DNA of 20,889 nucleotides from Planctomycetota bacterium (lineage in GTDB: Bacteria; Planctomycetota; Phycisphaerae; Sedimentisphaerales; Anaerohalosphaeraceae), in contig QNBS01000003.1 of assembly GCA_003644175.1 (NCBI GenBank), positions 1-20,889 on the forward strand. Reading direction: 5' to 3'. Under the pieces are notes generated by a model. The model was given only the letters and a program-made list of their open reading frames with translations. It was not told the DNA's origin and did no database searches. The first letter of the stretch is position 1, and each line of letters opens with the position of its first letter. Below, piece by piece: positions 1 to 7,438 of this stretch. The position numbers and the translations under genes were made by a program.

Positions 1-82
1 AAAATCACAAAATATTTTAACCGCTCGCATGAGGCCCTTTTTAGAGTGGACTCATAAATCTCTGTAATACAATCTTGTATTT

Positions 83-150
83 CGTTGTTTTTTGTGCCTT
101 TTTGCGGCTTTCTAAATCCGTGTCAATCCGTGGTTGCAGTTCTTTGGTTG
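83..150. repeat. dispersed intergenic repeat words
   Basis: This non-coding stretch carries 'ttttttgtgcctttttgcgg' followed by 'aaatccgtgtcaatccgtgg'. The 12-mer CAATCCGTGGTT at 124-135 recurs exactly at 3722-3733, and related words fill 1917-2036. Word-like repeats of this kind are familiar from intergenic DNA of planctomycetes and other environmental bacteria (from knowledge; no genome count was possible). The repeat lies just upstream of the promoter of the CotH-like gene. No function can be read from it. Confidence 0.6.
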
Positions 151-170
151 CGGCTATGCTGGACGAAATG

Positions 171-199
171 TTGATTTTATAAGCCCGATATGCTATAAT
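171..199 (+). promoter_or_regulatory. sigma70-like promoter of the CotH-like gene
   Basis: A -35-like TTGATT (171-176) lies 17 nt before a perfect TATAAT (194-199). The TATAAT is preceded by TGC, giving an extended -10. Transcription would begin near 206, leaving a leader of about 50 nt before the start at 255. The assignment is by consensus only. Confidence 0.6.
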
Positions 200-254
200 G
201 TACGAATAATAAGGTTTCTGTGCGGTTATTTCCTGTTCAATGAGGTTTTGGGTG

Positions 255-1880
255 ATGCGAAAGTCTGTACATTCCATAGGGGGTGTCCTGTTTTCTTTGC
301 TCATGATCAGTGCGATCATGTCAAATTGCTTTGGTTTTGAACTGGATTGGCCGGAGGTATTCGACCCGGAGCTCCTGCTAACGCTCAATCTTGAACTGGA
401 TCCGGCACACTGGCAGGAAATTGTCAATGACATGTCCGTGTATGATGAGGATCTGCCTGAAATCAAAAGACCGGCATATTTCTGGGCTGACGGTGAAGAG
501 GACCAGAAAATATATGTCTCAGTTCGACGTAAATCCGGCGATCCTGTTCCGCCTGCATTCGGCCCGGCCGGCGACAAAATAAGCCTCAAGATCGACATCA
601 ATAAATATCACGAAGAGGACCCCAACGATCCCGACTATCCCGGTCATCCCGATTCGGTGGAGATGTGGCACGGGGTAAAGAAGCTAAGCCTGGAAAACGG
701 CGACGACAAGAATGTCCTTACGGAGGGATTTGCCGCTAATCTCCATCAGCTTGCTTCCGGCCCTGAAGGGTATGGTTATGACAGCTGGCGGGCAAACTGG
801 GTTGAGTTGTATGTCAACGGGCACTACTACGGAGTCTATGTAAACGCCGAACACCTCGACAAGACCTTCTTAAAAAACCGTAATTTGTATACATGGCATC
901 AGACCTGGCTTTATCAGTACCGCGGCAACCATAACTTCACTCTGGAGATCGGCGACGACGACAATCCGCGAAGTCCTGCCGTCAATGCTTTGAACTTTTA
1001 TCCATTCCCTTTTGATAAGAGAAACTCTCCGCTCTACCCTGACGGGGGCATAGCACCTGCGCCTGACGATGCGACCCTGGTAACAATGCTCGACGAACTT
1101 ATAGATATGCAGGGCATGATGGCTATGGCTGCGACAAACGCTTTTATTTCCAACCCTGACTCGCTGTTTACACATGAGCGCAACAGCCATTTCCTGGACT
1201 TCGACACAAACGATCCCCTTGTAAGCAGAAAGCGTATGTATTTACCGTGGGATGTCGATGCTTCGCTTCAGTCGTCCTCAAGCAGTATTTACGGAACCGA
1301 TACGGACTATCGATTGTTGCTGCTGAAAGATACAACCTACAAACCGCTCTACGACCAGGTAATGACGAATCTGGTTAACGGACCTCTCTCCGAGGCAAAT
1401 CTCCTGGACTTTATTGATCGGATAGAGCCTGTTCTCAGAGACGCCTTTGCCCGGGATCCATACAACAAGTTCGTCGCCACCGGTTACCCGGGAGTTGACG
1501 CAGCCTTTTTGAGCCTGCGAACATGGGTTACTGACAGGCATATAAGTGTCCGCACAGAGCTGGGCATAACCGTCTCTGATTCAGACGCAGATCAAATTGC
1601 AAATTCAGAGGACAATTGTCCTTTCACCCAAAACACCGACCAGGCCGATTCAGACGGCGACGGCATAGGCGACGTCTGTGACAGGTGTAATTTCGAATGC
1701 GCCTGCCTCGACGCTGATCTTGACGGATCAGGGACTGTCGATCTTTCCGACCTTGCCGTATTGTCACAGACTTACGAGCAGACGGGCGCAGCGGCGCCAG
1801 GCGATATAGACGGAAGCCAGCGCGTAAGCATAGGCGACGTGTTGGTCCTCGCAAAACTATGGTTAACCCAATGCCAGTAA
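255..1880 (+). CDS. secreted CotH-kinase-like protein with TSP3 and dockerin-like C-terminus
   Basis: A 541-residue exported protein. A signal peptide covers about residues 1-28 (MRKS, then a hydrophobic stretch ending near CFGF). The middle (about 35-430) resembles the CotH kinase-like family: a conserved 'WVELYVNGHYYGVYVNAEHLD' type block at about 182-202 and 'YLPWDVDASL' at about 329-338, matching the late Asp-containing motif of the family. Family members are atypical protein kinases or surface proteins; activity here is not shown. Residues 442-478 are a thrombospondin type-3 calcium repeat (DSDADQIANSEDNC, DSDGDGIGDVCD). Residues 485-541 hold two EF-hand-like dockerin-type loops (DADLDGSGTVD and GDIDGSQRVS) ending in LAKLWLTQC, a tail style common on Phycisphaerae surface proteins. 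I chose ATG 255 rather than 240 because GAGG at 242-245 sits 9 nt before it and the resulting N-terminus is a better signal peptide. It appears monocistronic. Confidence 0.8.
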   Translation: MRKSVHSIGGVLFSLLMISAIMSNCFGFELDWPEVFDPELLLTLNLELDPAHWQEIVNDMSVYDEDLPEIKRPAYFWADGEEDQKIYVSVRRKSGDPVPPAFGPAGDKISLKIDINKYHEEDPNDPDYPGHPDSVEMWHGVKKLSLENGDDKNVLTEGFAANLHQLASGPEGYGYDSWRANWVELYVNGHYYGVYVNAEHLDKTFLKNRNLYTWHQTWLYQYRGNHNFTLEIGDDDNPRSPAVNALNFYPFPFDKRNSPLYPDGGIAPAPDDATLVTMLDELIDMQGMMAMAATNAFISNPDSLFTHERNSHFLDFDTNDPLVSRKRMYLPWDVDASLQSSSSSIYGTDTDYRLLLLKDTTYKPLYDQVMTNLVNGPLSEANLLDFIDRIEPVLRDAFARDPYNKFVATGYPGVDAAFLSLRTWVTDRHISVRTELGITVSDSDADQIANSEDNCPFTQNTDQADSDGDGIGDVCDRCNFECACLDADLDGSGTVDLSDLAVLSQTYEQTGAAAPGDIDGSQRVSIGDVLVLAKLWLTQCQ

Positions 1881-1916
1881 AATGCTTAGCCCTCCGACCT
1901 GTCGGCCGGTTTTAAC

Positions 1917-2036
1917 CGCAACAAAAACTAAGACCTCTGTGCTCTCGGTGTCCTCTGTGGCAAAAAAACCGTGCCAATCCGCGAAATCAGTGGTTGAACA
2001 TCTGCGTCAATCTGCGTTATCTGCGGATAAACAAAA
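1917..2036. repeat. composite dispersed repeat between CotH-like gene and lepB
   Basis: The spacer is built almost entirely from word repeats: 'ctctgtgctctcggtgtcc' and 'tcctctgtggcaaaa', then 'gccaatccgcgaaatcagtg', then 'tctgcgtcaatctgcg' and 'ttatctgcggataaac'. Read on the minus strand they give the low-information peptides PQITQIDAD and PQRTPRAQR, which recur as spurious ORFs in planctomycete genomes (knowledge-based). Short ORFs on both strands here should not be annotated. The element ends just before the lepB promoter. Confidence 0.7.
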
Positions 2037-2038
2037 TC

Positions 2039-2067
2039 TTTACTTTTTTCCGAAAATGCTGCATAAT
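2039..2067 (+). promoter_or_regulatory. putative lepB promoter
   Basis: TTTACT (2039-2044), a 17-nt spacer and CATAAT (2062-2067) fit a sigma70 promoter. Initiation would fall near 2074-2077, only a few nt before the ATG at 2079. That agrees with the absence of a Shine-Dalgarno sequence, so the mRNA may be almost leaderless. Confidence 0.4.
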
Positions 2068-2078
2068 AGCGCATTGGT

Positions 2079-3701
2079 ATGAAAATATGGTTTTTATCCT
2101 GGGAAGGCGACGCCTTGGGCGGAAAAGACACTGAAGAAGGCAGGCGGAAGCATTCGGCGGTTGACGGATTGGTTGGCACGCTGGAGTGGCTTATTGTTGC
2201 TTTTGCGACTACGTTGGTCTTTATCGTTTTCGAGATGCAGGCCTACACCATTCCGACCGGGAGCATGGCCGAGACGCTGCGGGGTGCGCATTTTGGGCTG
2301 CGATGTCCGCAGTGTGCGTACCGGTATGACTACGACTTTCTGCCGCAGTATTACGGGCTGGGCCGTAATGCAACCCCGGGTGTCAATGTGGACGTGAGAC
2401 CGCCGGGGACCCGCTGTCCGAGCTGCGGGTATCGGTCCGACAGCGGCAAGCGCCGGCCGGTGCTCAAGGGGGACAGGATTTTTGTTGTGAAATGTCTCTA
2501 TCAGTTCGCAGAGCCGAAACGCTGGGATGTCGTGGTGTTCAAAAATCCGCTCAATCCGCAGGAGAACTATATCAAGCGGCTGATCGCCCTGCCCGGCGAG
2601 ACGGTCGAGATCGTCGACGGCGATATCTATATCGACGACAGGATAGCACGCAAGCCGCGGCGGGTTCAGGAGGAGCTTTGGATGTGTGTTTACGATAACG
2701 ATTATCAGCCGGTTAATCCTCTCGCGGGCAATTTCAAGAGCGCCGGCGGCGTCTGGCGACAACCGTTTGTCAACGCCGGCGACTCGAAGTGGAATCTGCG
2801 TGCGGACGGGCCGACGGTTTTTTCGCTCGATGGCGCCGCCGACGAAGTGCATACGCTTGTCTATGACACGCGGACGGGTAACGATTTCAAGGCGACGTAT
2901 GCTTACGACGATGCGCGGTTTCACCCGGCGATGCCGCTATGCAGCGATTTAATGGTGCGGTTCGATGTCCGGGCGGCCGATTCGTCGGCGACGGCGGGAG
3001 CGGTGCTTTCCAAGTACGGCCTCGAGTACAGGGGCCGGGTGGATTTTGCCGGCATGATGCGGATCGAAAAGGTCCTTGCCGACGGGAGCGCCGAAGAGTT
3101 AGCCGTCCGTGCGATTGATATTGACCCGGACGAGGGGGCTAAGCGCTTGCGGTTTGCAAATGCCGATCATGTCCTGGTCCTGGAGTTCGGCGATGAGCGG
3201 CTGGAGTGCGACCTTGGCGACGGGCGGGATGATGCGGGCGCGCCACGGGCGGTTATGCCTGCGGTGAGGGTGTTCGGATCGGGGGAGCTGAAGCTTTGGC
3301 ATGTGGGGATTTTCCGGGATATGCATTACATAAATTTCAAGATCGGAGCAGACGGCAGGAAGGCGGGGATGCTGCGGGCGGCCGAGGGCAGCCCGTTCAG
3401 ACTCAATGACGATGAGTTTTTTGTGATGGGGGATAACACGCCGGCGAGTCTCGATTGCCGGTGGTGGGATCGGCCGGGCTCGGCAAACGCAGGAAGGACC
3501 TATCGCATGGGCACGGTCCCGCGCGATTACCTTGTCGGGAAGGCGTTTTTTGTCTATTGGCCCGGGCCGTATAAGCCGTTTAACGATACGGCGATCGCAA
3601 GAACGATGGAAAGGAATCGGGGCACAAGGCTGCTGAAGATGCTTTTGAATGTGCCCGATGTGGACGGGATAAAATTCCTGGACGGCGGAAGCGACGATTA
3701 G
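2079..3701 (+). CDS. lepB: type I signal peptidase with zinc-ribbon-like and large beta insertions
   Basis: A 540-residue S26 signal peptidase that removes signal peptides from exported proteins at the periplasmic face of the inner membrane. One membrane segment (about 33-52) precedes the Ser box IPTGSMAETL, with nucleophile Ser62. Box C is KGDRIFVVK (130-138). The general-base Lys is K166 in YIKRLIALPGE. The last box is GDNTPASLDCR (451-461), so the active site looks complete. Two features are odd. Residues 73-120 insert two Cys pairs, CPQC (76/79) and CPSC (113/116), between the Ser box and box C, looking like a split zinc ribbon. Residues about 200-440, between the Lys box and the last box, hold a long beta-rich domain. 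E. coli LepB is about 324 residues and also has an insertion there, but a smaller one. A short soluble N-terminus with several charged residues precedes the membrane segment. The gene stands alone between repeat-filled spacers. Confidence 0.88.
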   Translation: MKIWFLSWEGDALGGKDTEEGRRKHSAVDGLVGTLEWLIVAFATTLVFIVFEMQAYTIPTGSMAETLRGAHFGLRCPQCAYRYDYDFLPQYYGLGRNATPGVNVDVRPPGTRCPSCGYRSDSGKRRPVLKGDRIFVVKCLYQFAEPKRWDVVVFKNPLNPQENYIKRLIALPGETVEIVDGDIYIDDRIARKPRRVQEELWMCVYDNDYQPVNPLAGNFKSAGGVWRQPFVNAGDSKWNLRADGPTVFSLDGAADEVHTLVYDTRTGNDFKATYAYDDARFHPAMPLCSDLMVRFDVRAADSSATAGAVLSKYGLEYRGRVDFAGMMRIEKVLADGSAEELAVRAIDIDPDEGAKRLRFANADHVLVLEFGDERLECDLGDGRDDAGAPRAVMPAVRVFGSGELKLWHVGIFRDMHYINFKIGADGRKAGMLRAAEGSPFRLNDDEFFVMGDNTPASLDCRWWDRPGSANAGRTYRMGTVPRDYLVGKAFFVYWPGPYKPFNDTAIARTMERNRGTRLLKMLLNVPDVDGIKFLDGGSDD

Positions 3702-3930
3702 CCAAAGCCGATGAATCCGCGCAATCCGTGGTTCTGTGCTACTATAAGCCCGACGTGTCGGGATGCAAGCAAGTGGCGCCGCCCGTTCGGCTACGCTCGG
3801 GCCGGTCCCGATGACGTGGGACTGAGCCTTCGGTCGAAGCGGCCGTTGGCGGTGGATTGGCAGTTCGCCAACACCGATGCCCGGATCAATCTGGAAAAGC
3901 TATGCCCGGAAACATTATTTTAACTGAGCA
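3702..3930. other. intergenic spacer between convergent lepB and SIS gene; repeat word and possible gene relic
   Basis: The spacer starts with the repeat word CAATCCGTGGTT (3722-3733). TATAAGCCCGA (3743-3753) follows and also occurs at 178-188. CCCGACgtGTCGGG (3749-3762) is a perfect 6-bp inverted repeat, too short and without a T-run to be a convincing terminator. A short open frame (to 3923) ends with AVDWQFANTDARINLEKL, which looks more protein-like than its surroundings and could be the tail of a decayed gene, but I cannot name it with confidence. No intact gene is visible. Confidence 0.45.
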
Positions 3931-4947
3931 TTAGGCAATAAGCTCGTTTCCGACTTTTCGAGCTCTTTCGGGCTTATCCAGGTCGATGCCCAATGCGATA
4001 CCAATTTCAACCAGGACATTCCACCCGGCACTCAGATAGACATGTGGGGTAAGTTCGCCTGCATCGGGAACCTGGATGGTGGCCAACGGCGTTGGGCGGT
4101 TGGCGATAGCGACGATTTTGAGCCCGACACCCTTTTCGAGAACTTCCTGGAATTTCTCGATTTCCTCGTCGATCGGATCTATCACAAAAACAATATCGTT
4201 AGAGTCCATCACCTCTTCGATTCCGTGAACGGCATAAGTACCTTCGAGGAAATCGGATTTGTTCCGGGTGATTTCGTTTGTCTTAAGCGTTAATTCTTCG
4301 GCCACACCATCGTTATAACCGGCAAAATAAATGGTAGGTGCTTTGGTCGCGGCATCGATAATTTTTTTGTCTATCGGCAGCGTCAGCGCGGTCTCAATGT
4401 GAGTTGCTAATTCCCTGCATGCGGCGGCATTGTCCCGGCCATTTATCGCCCACAGGATCGACTCGTAAAACAATGCCTGCTCAATAACACTCTTGGTGGC
4501 CGCCACCGCCTGTTCCCAGCCGCAAGTCAGAACAAACGTTTCTTCGCACGCATCCTCCAATAGTGTTTTCTCATTGGCTGTCAGGGCGTAACAATTTTTG
4601 TTGCCTTGCGATGCGAGTTTTTTCGCGAGCAGCACGACCTCTTTGGTCCTTCCTGAATTAGAGGCGCAGAAGACCGCAAATTTAGAAAGATCATATTCTC
4701 CGGACTGACGGGACCCATCCGTGGCGATTTGCAGATCCATTCCCCATCTCAGCGCTTTACGGATCGCGTTCTTAGCGGGGAAGATTCGGCTGGAGCCTTC
4801 TCCTGTAAGCAGCAGTCTTCCGACCGAATTAATCTTCGGAGCGATATTTGCGGTCTGAGCAGGGTTGAATTTTTTCACAATATCGACGGTGTCCATCATT
4901 TCCTTAACCAACGCGTACCCGGAATATTTCTTGTCGCCCAAATTCAT
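3931..4947 (-). CDS. double-SIS-domain sugar-phosphate isomerase-like protein
   Basis: A 338-residue cytoplasmic protein with two SIS (sugar isomerase) domains, arranged like the isomerase half of GlmS and like AgaS/FrlB proteins. Domain 1 (about 40-170) has the phosphosugar-binding stretches LLLTGEGSSR (46-54) and ASNSGRTKEV (95-104), and the GlmS-like CGWEQAVAATKS (142-153). Domain 2 (about 195-320) has FAGYNDGVAEELTLKTNEI (208-226) and YAVHGIEEVMD (238-248), at the place of the GlmS EALKLKEI and ELKHGP motifs. There is no N-terminal glutaminase domain, so it is not a complete glucosamine-6-phosphate synthase. Isomerase or deaminase activity on an amino- or keto-sugar phosphate is more likely, with the substrate unknown. 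It is the second gene of a unit, 46 nt after the DUF4954 gene, with its own Shine-Dalgarno (AAAGGA, 6 nt before ATG). Confidence 0.8.
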   Translation of the reverse strand: MNLGDKKYSGYALVKEMMDTVDIVKKFNPAQTANIAPKINSVGRLLLTGEGSSRIFPAKNAIRKALRWGMDLQIATDGSRQSGEYDLSKFAVFCASNSGRTKEVVLLAKKLASQGNKNCYALTANEKTLLEDACEETFVLTCGWEQAVAATKSVIEQALFYESILWAINGRDNAAACRELATHIETALTLPIDKKIIDAATKAPTIYFAGYNDGVAEELTLKTNEITRNKSDFLEGTYAVHGIEEVMDSNDIVFVIDPIDEEIEKFQEVLEKGVGLKIVAIANRPTPLATIQVPDAGELTPHVYLSAGWNVLVEIGIALGIDLDKPERARKVGNELIA

Positions 4948-4993
4948 GTCATTTCCTTTCTCAAAAAACTTACATTGTCATTCAATTGCAATT

Positions 4994-7192
4994 TTAGTTT
5001 CTTTTCTTAATCTCGTCTGCGGTATTCTTAAATGCTTCAGTCTCCTCTCGAACCAACTTAACAAAGCTATTACCTTCAATATTCCCGATTGCGGCCGACA
5101 TCTCTTGCTCGTTCCGATAGGTGGCCTGCCTGAATGGGTTGTCAAAATCTTTTTTTCGGCTTTGATAGACCTGTTCGCAAATGTATTCCTGTATCGACAC
5201 CGCTTTGTCGATTGCCGAACGCCATTGTGCGTTTGTAAGTTCGTCTGTCTCAAGCAGCAGGCAGATAGTTTTGTATGCGTGTCTTTGTTTTTCAAGCGGA
5301 TACGCCCGCCAAAGCCGGTCATAGCGATCATGGATATCCCGCCATTGGCTTAGAATGCTTTGTCCAATGTCATTTCGCAGTTGTTCGACATCTTTGGTCG
5401 GCACAAGTTGTCCTCCCAGGTTGTCCCAATCCCGGCTAAATTCGCCTTTGAGCGCATCGGCCGCGTTTGAAAAAGTCGCGTCATTCGCCCGCATGTACTC
5501 GATTAGATTTTTTACTGCATAATAATGCAGCATATCTCCGTATGCATGATAACCTTCGTAAGGTTTCAGGATCACAACCTTGCGTTTCGATTTTTCCATA
5601 TTTTCACCGAGAACTTCGAGTTCACCCGTAAGTTCCTTATTCGATAAAATCTCACGGCCGATGGAAACAAGTTCATCGTCTTTCCTGCCTTCGAGGGTTT
5701 CGCCGTTCTTTCTCAAACCGGCCTTTGCGGTCCATATTTCCAGCAACCGCCTTGCATACAGCAACTCTTCGGCGGTATCCGGCGCCAGCGCGTCAAATTC
5801 GATCTTCTGAACATCTCTCTTGCGCTTGTCCCTGTTTTGAAATTTCCATGTATTTCGCGCCAAAGCATACATATTGTAATTCCACCAGAAGGCCGGGGCC
5901 ACTTCCAGTTGATCCTTTGAGAGATTATTATTGAGAAGCGAAAAAGGCAAAAGTATGTCGAGTTCGGCGGGGTAATCGGCCTTGGCGAGCAGCACGAAAG
6001 ATGCAAAACGGCACGAATGCTTGACGCTTGTGCATAGTCCGGGCCAAAAACCTCTGCCCGCCTGAATCTCATTATCGTTTGCCCGGCTGTTGTGATTGGA
6101 CCCGACCGTGACGCCGGCGGCCATATTGCTTTGCCCCTTAACAACAGAAGCGATCAAAAAGGAATTGTTATGATGCTGCTCATGTGCGGGAAAGATCAGG
6201 TTGTTCAGCACTTCACAGCACGAAATCGTTGAATTGTCGCCAAGAAAAGAGTTGATCAACCGGGCGCCGTATTTCAGGTTTGAACAATTGCCCAGGACAA
6301 ACCTAACCGCTTTGCAACCATAGAAAATATGACAGCCGTAGCCGATAATTCCATTGACCAGTTCTACGCCTTCGCCGATCTGCGTCGATTCTTTTTCATC
6401 GGAGTTGATCGTCAGGTTTTTCAGTTTGTTTGCGCCTTTGATATAGGCATGAGAGCCTATTTTGACATCCTTGATTATTCGGCAGCTTTTGACCACACAC
6501 TGATCGCCGACCATGCCGTAGAAACCTCTCCGGCTGTCAAATGTGTTTTGCGTGATCTCTTTCAATTTTTCCTGAAGTTTCACGTCGTCGCGGTATTTGG
6601 CCCAGAGATATGCATCCGCCGGGATCATCCCGTCGAAAGGCATGACCCGGCGACTGCCGGTCTCGTTCATCAGGTCCAGCCAGAGGCGCACATTTTCATC
6701 CTCTCCGTCTTTTATTATGCCGTTGCCGAATTTAGCATGATTGGTCGTGTGCATCTCGTCGATATTCGAAAGAATACAGAGGTCCCCGATAATAAAGTGC
6801 GCCAGATACCGAACATTATGAATCGCCGCATCATCTCCGATATCACATGAAACGATGCGACTGTTGGTAATGCCCGTTGGCAATTGAAGATCATGGTGCT
6901 CAAGGACAGAGCTTTTCATTCGCCCAATACGCACAAAACCGAAAAAATCAGTGTTTTCGATTTGTCCGGGATCGAAGGGATTAGCGACCAGAATATTTTC
7001 CCACTTGTCGGATGTGTTGCCGTTTTTTACAAGTAGTTCCACCTCCCTGGCCTGTAAGTGCCGCCAGGTATTCTCTGGTTTGCCCAATTGCTGATTACGC
7101 AGGCTGTATTCATCGTCGCCTGCAGGGAGGTATTCGGGAGGAATGAAATTATACCCAATGCTTTCTCCCGGTAAAATTGAAACATTGCCCAT
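4994..7192 (-). CDS. DUF4954-family left-handed beta-helix protein
   Basis: A 732-residue soluble protein that I recognise as DUF4954 (known from Bacteroidetes and planctomycetes, function unassigned). Residues about 75-165 and 225-375 carry hexapeptide-repeat-like strands (IGDD, IGDLC, IGSHAYIKG, IGEGVELVNGIIGYGC, LGDNSTIS), as in left-handed beta-helix acyltransferases and GlmU-type enzymes. The most conserved-looking block is GVTVGSNHNSRAND (360-373), followed by AGRGFWPGLCTS (378-389) and PAFWWNYNMYALARNTWK (433-450). The C-terminal 250 residues are charged and probably helical. There is no signal peptide. The start is supported by AAGGAG 7 nt before the ATG. It leads a two-gene unit with the SIS protein, so a role in sugar-phosphate or nucleotide-sugar metabolism is inferred from company and fold only. 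Acyl- or nucleotidyl-transfer is possible, but no classical motif proves either. Confidence 0.78.
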   Translation of the reverse strand: MGNVSILPGESIGYNFIPPEYLPAGDDEYSLRNQQLGKPENTWRHLQAREVELLVKNGNTSDKWENILVANPFDPGQIENTDFFGFVRIGRMKSSVLEHHDLQLPTGITNSRIVSCDIGDDAAIHNVRYLAHFIIGDLCILSNIDEMHTTNHAKFGNGIIKDGEDENVRLWLDLMNETGSRRVMPFDGMIPADAYLWAKYRDDVKLQEKLKEITQNTFDSRRGFYGMVGDQCVVKSCRIIKDVKIGSHAYIKGANKLKNLTINSDEKESTQIGEGVELVNGIIGYGCHIFYGCKAVRFVLGNCSNLKYGARLINSFLGDNSTISCCEVLNNLIFPAHEQHHNNSFLIASVVKGQSNMAAGVTVGSNHNSRANDNEIQAGRGFWPGLCTSVKHSCRFASFVLLAKADYPAELDILLPFSLLNNNLSKDQLEVAPAFWWNYNMYALARNTWKFQNRDKRKRDVQKIEFDALAPDTAEELLYARRLLEIWTAKAGLRKNGETLEGRKDDELVSIGREILSNKELTGELEVLGENMEKSKRKVVILKPYEGYHAYGDMLHYYAVKNLIEYMRANDATFSNAADALKGEFSRDWDNLGGQLVPTKDVEQLRNDIGQSILSQWRDIHDRYDRLWRAYPLEKQRHAYKTICLLLETDELTNAQWRSAIDKAVSIQEYICEQVYQSRKKDFDNPFRQATYRNEQEMSAAIGNIEGNSFVKLVREETEAFKNTADEIKKRN

Positions 7193-7330
7193 TTGTGTTC
7201 TCCTTCAAAGTTACCTCAAAAACACGTCCCCAAAGGCCTGTTCGTTGCCGCAGACTTTTATGGACGGATATGTCGGCCTCTAACGGGGTAGACGCTTAAA
7301 AAGCATAATTCACTCCTGTCGGTGTCAATA

Positions 7331-7359
7331 ATCTTATCAAGATCACCTTGAACTGTCAA
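7331..7359 (-). promoter_or_regulatory. promoter of the DUF4954-SIS unit
   Basis: On the minus strand a perfect TTGACA (7359-7354) is separated by 17 nt from TAAGAT (7336-7331). Initiation near 7324 would give a leader of about 130 nt. A second TTGACA lies at 7328-7323, with a weaker TATGCT 15 nt further on. The 7193-7414 gap holds no other feature that I can support. Confidence 0.55.
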
Positions 7360-7414
7360 AGATTTTCCTTTTCGAGGCGGTTTTATTGAAAATTGGCATG
7401 GAAACATGGTTTTT

Positions 7415-7438
7415 GGGGCGACCACATGGGGTCGCCCC
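7415..7438. repeat. GGGGCGACC palindrome over the rlmN stop codon
   Basis: A perfect 9-bp stem, GGGGCGACC (7415-7423) and GGTCGCCCC (7430-7438), has a 6-nt loop and overlaps the last base of the rlmN TAG stop. In the direction of rlmN transcription it is followed by AAAAA, not T, so it is not a standard intrinsic terminator. Its sequence resembles a palindromic word dispersed in many environmental bacterial genomes (knowledge-based). Confidence 0.6.

Noticed and set aside
41..601. 186-residue minus-strand frame at the left end
   Set aside because: Antisense to the CotH-like gene and to repeat DNA; Ser-rich, without a domain.
1882..2179. Short open frames on both strands between the CotH-like gene and lepB
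   Set aside because: They translate dispersed repeat words (PQITQIDAD, PQRTPRAQR) and are false genes.
3711..3923. 70-residue open frame after lepB as a gene
   Set aside because: It begins inside a repeat word, has no ribosome-binding site, and only its last 25 residues look protein-like. Kept only as a possible relic.
7415..7438. rlmN intrinsic terminator
   Set aside because: The stem is good, but in the direction of rlmN transcription it is followed by A residues rather than a T-run.
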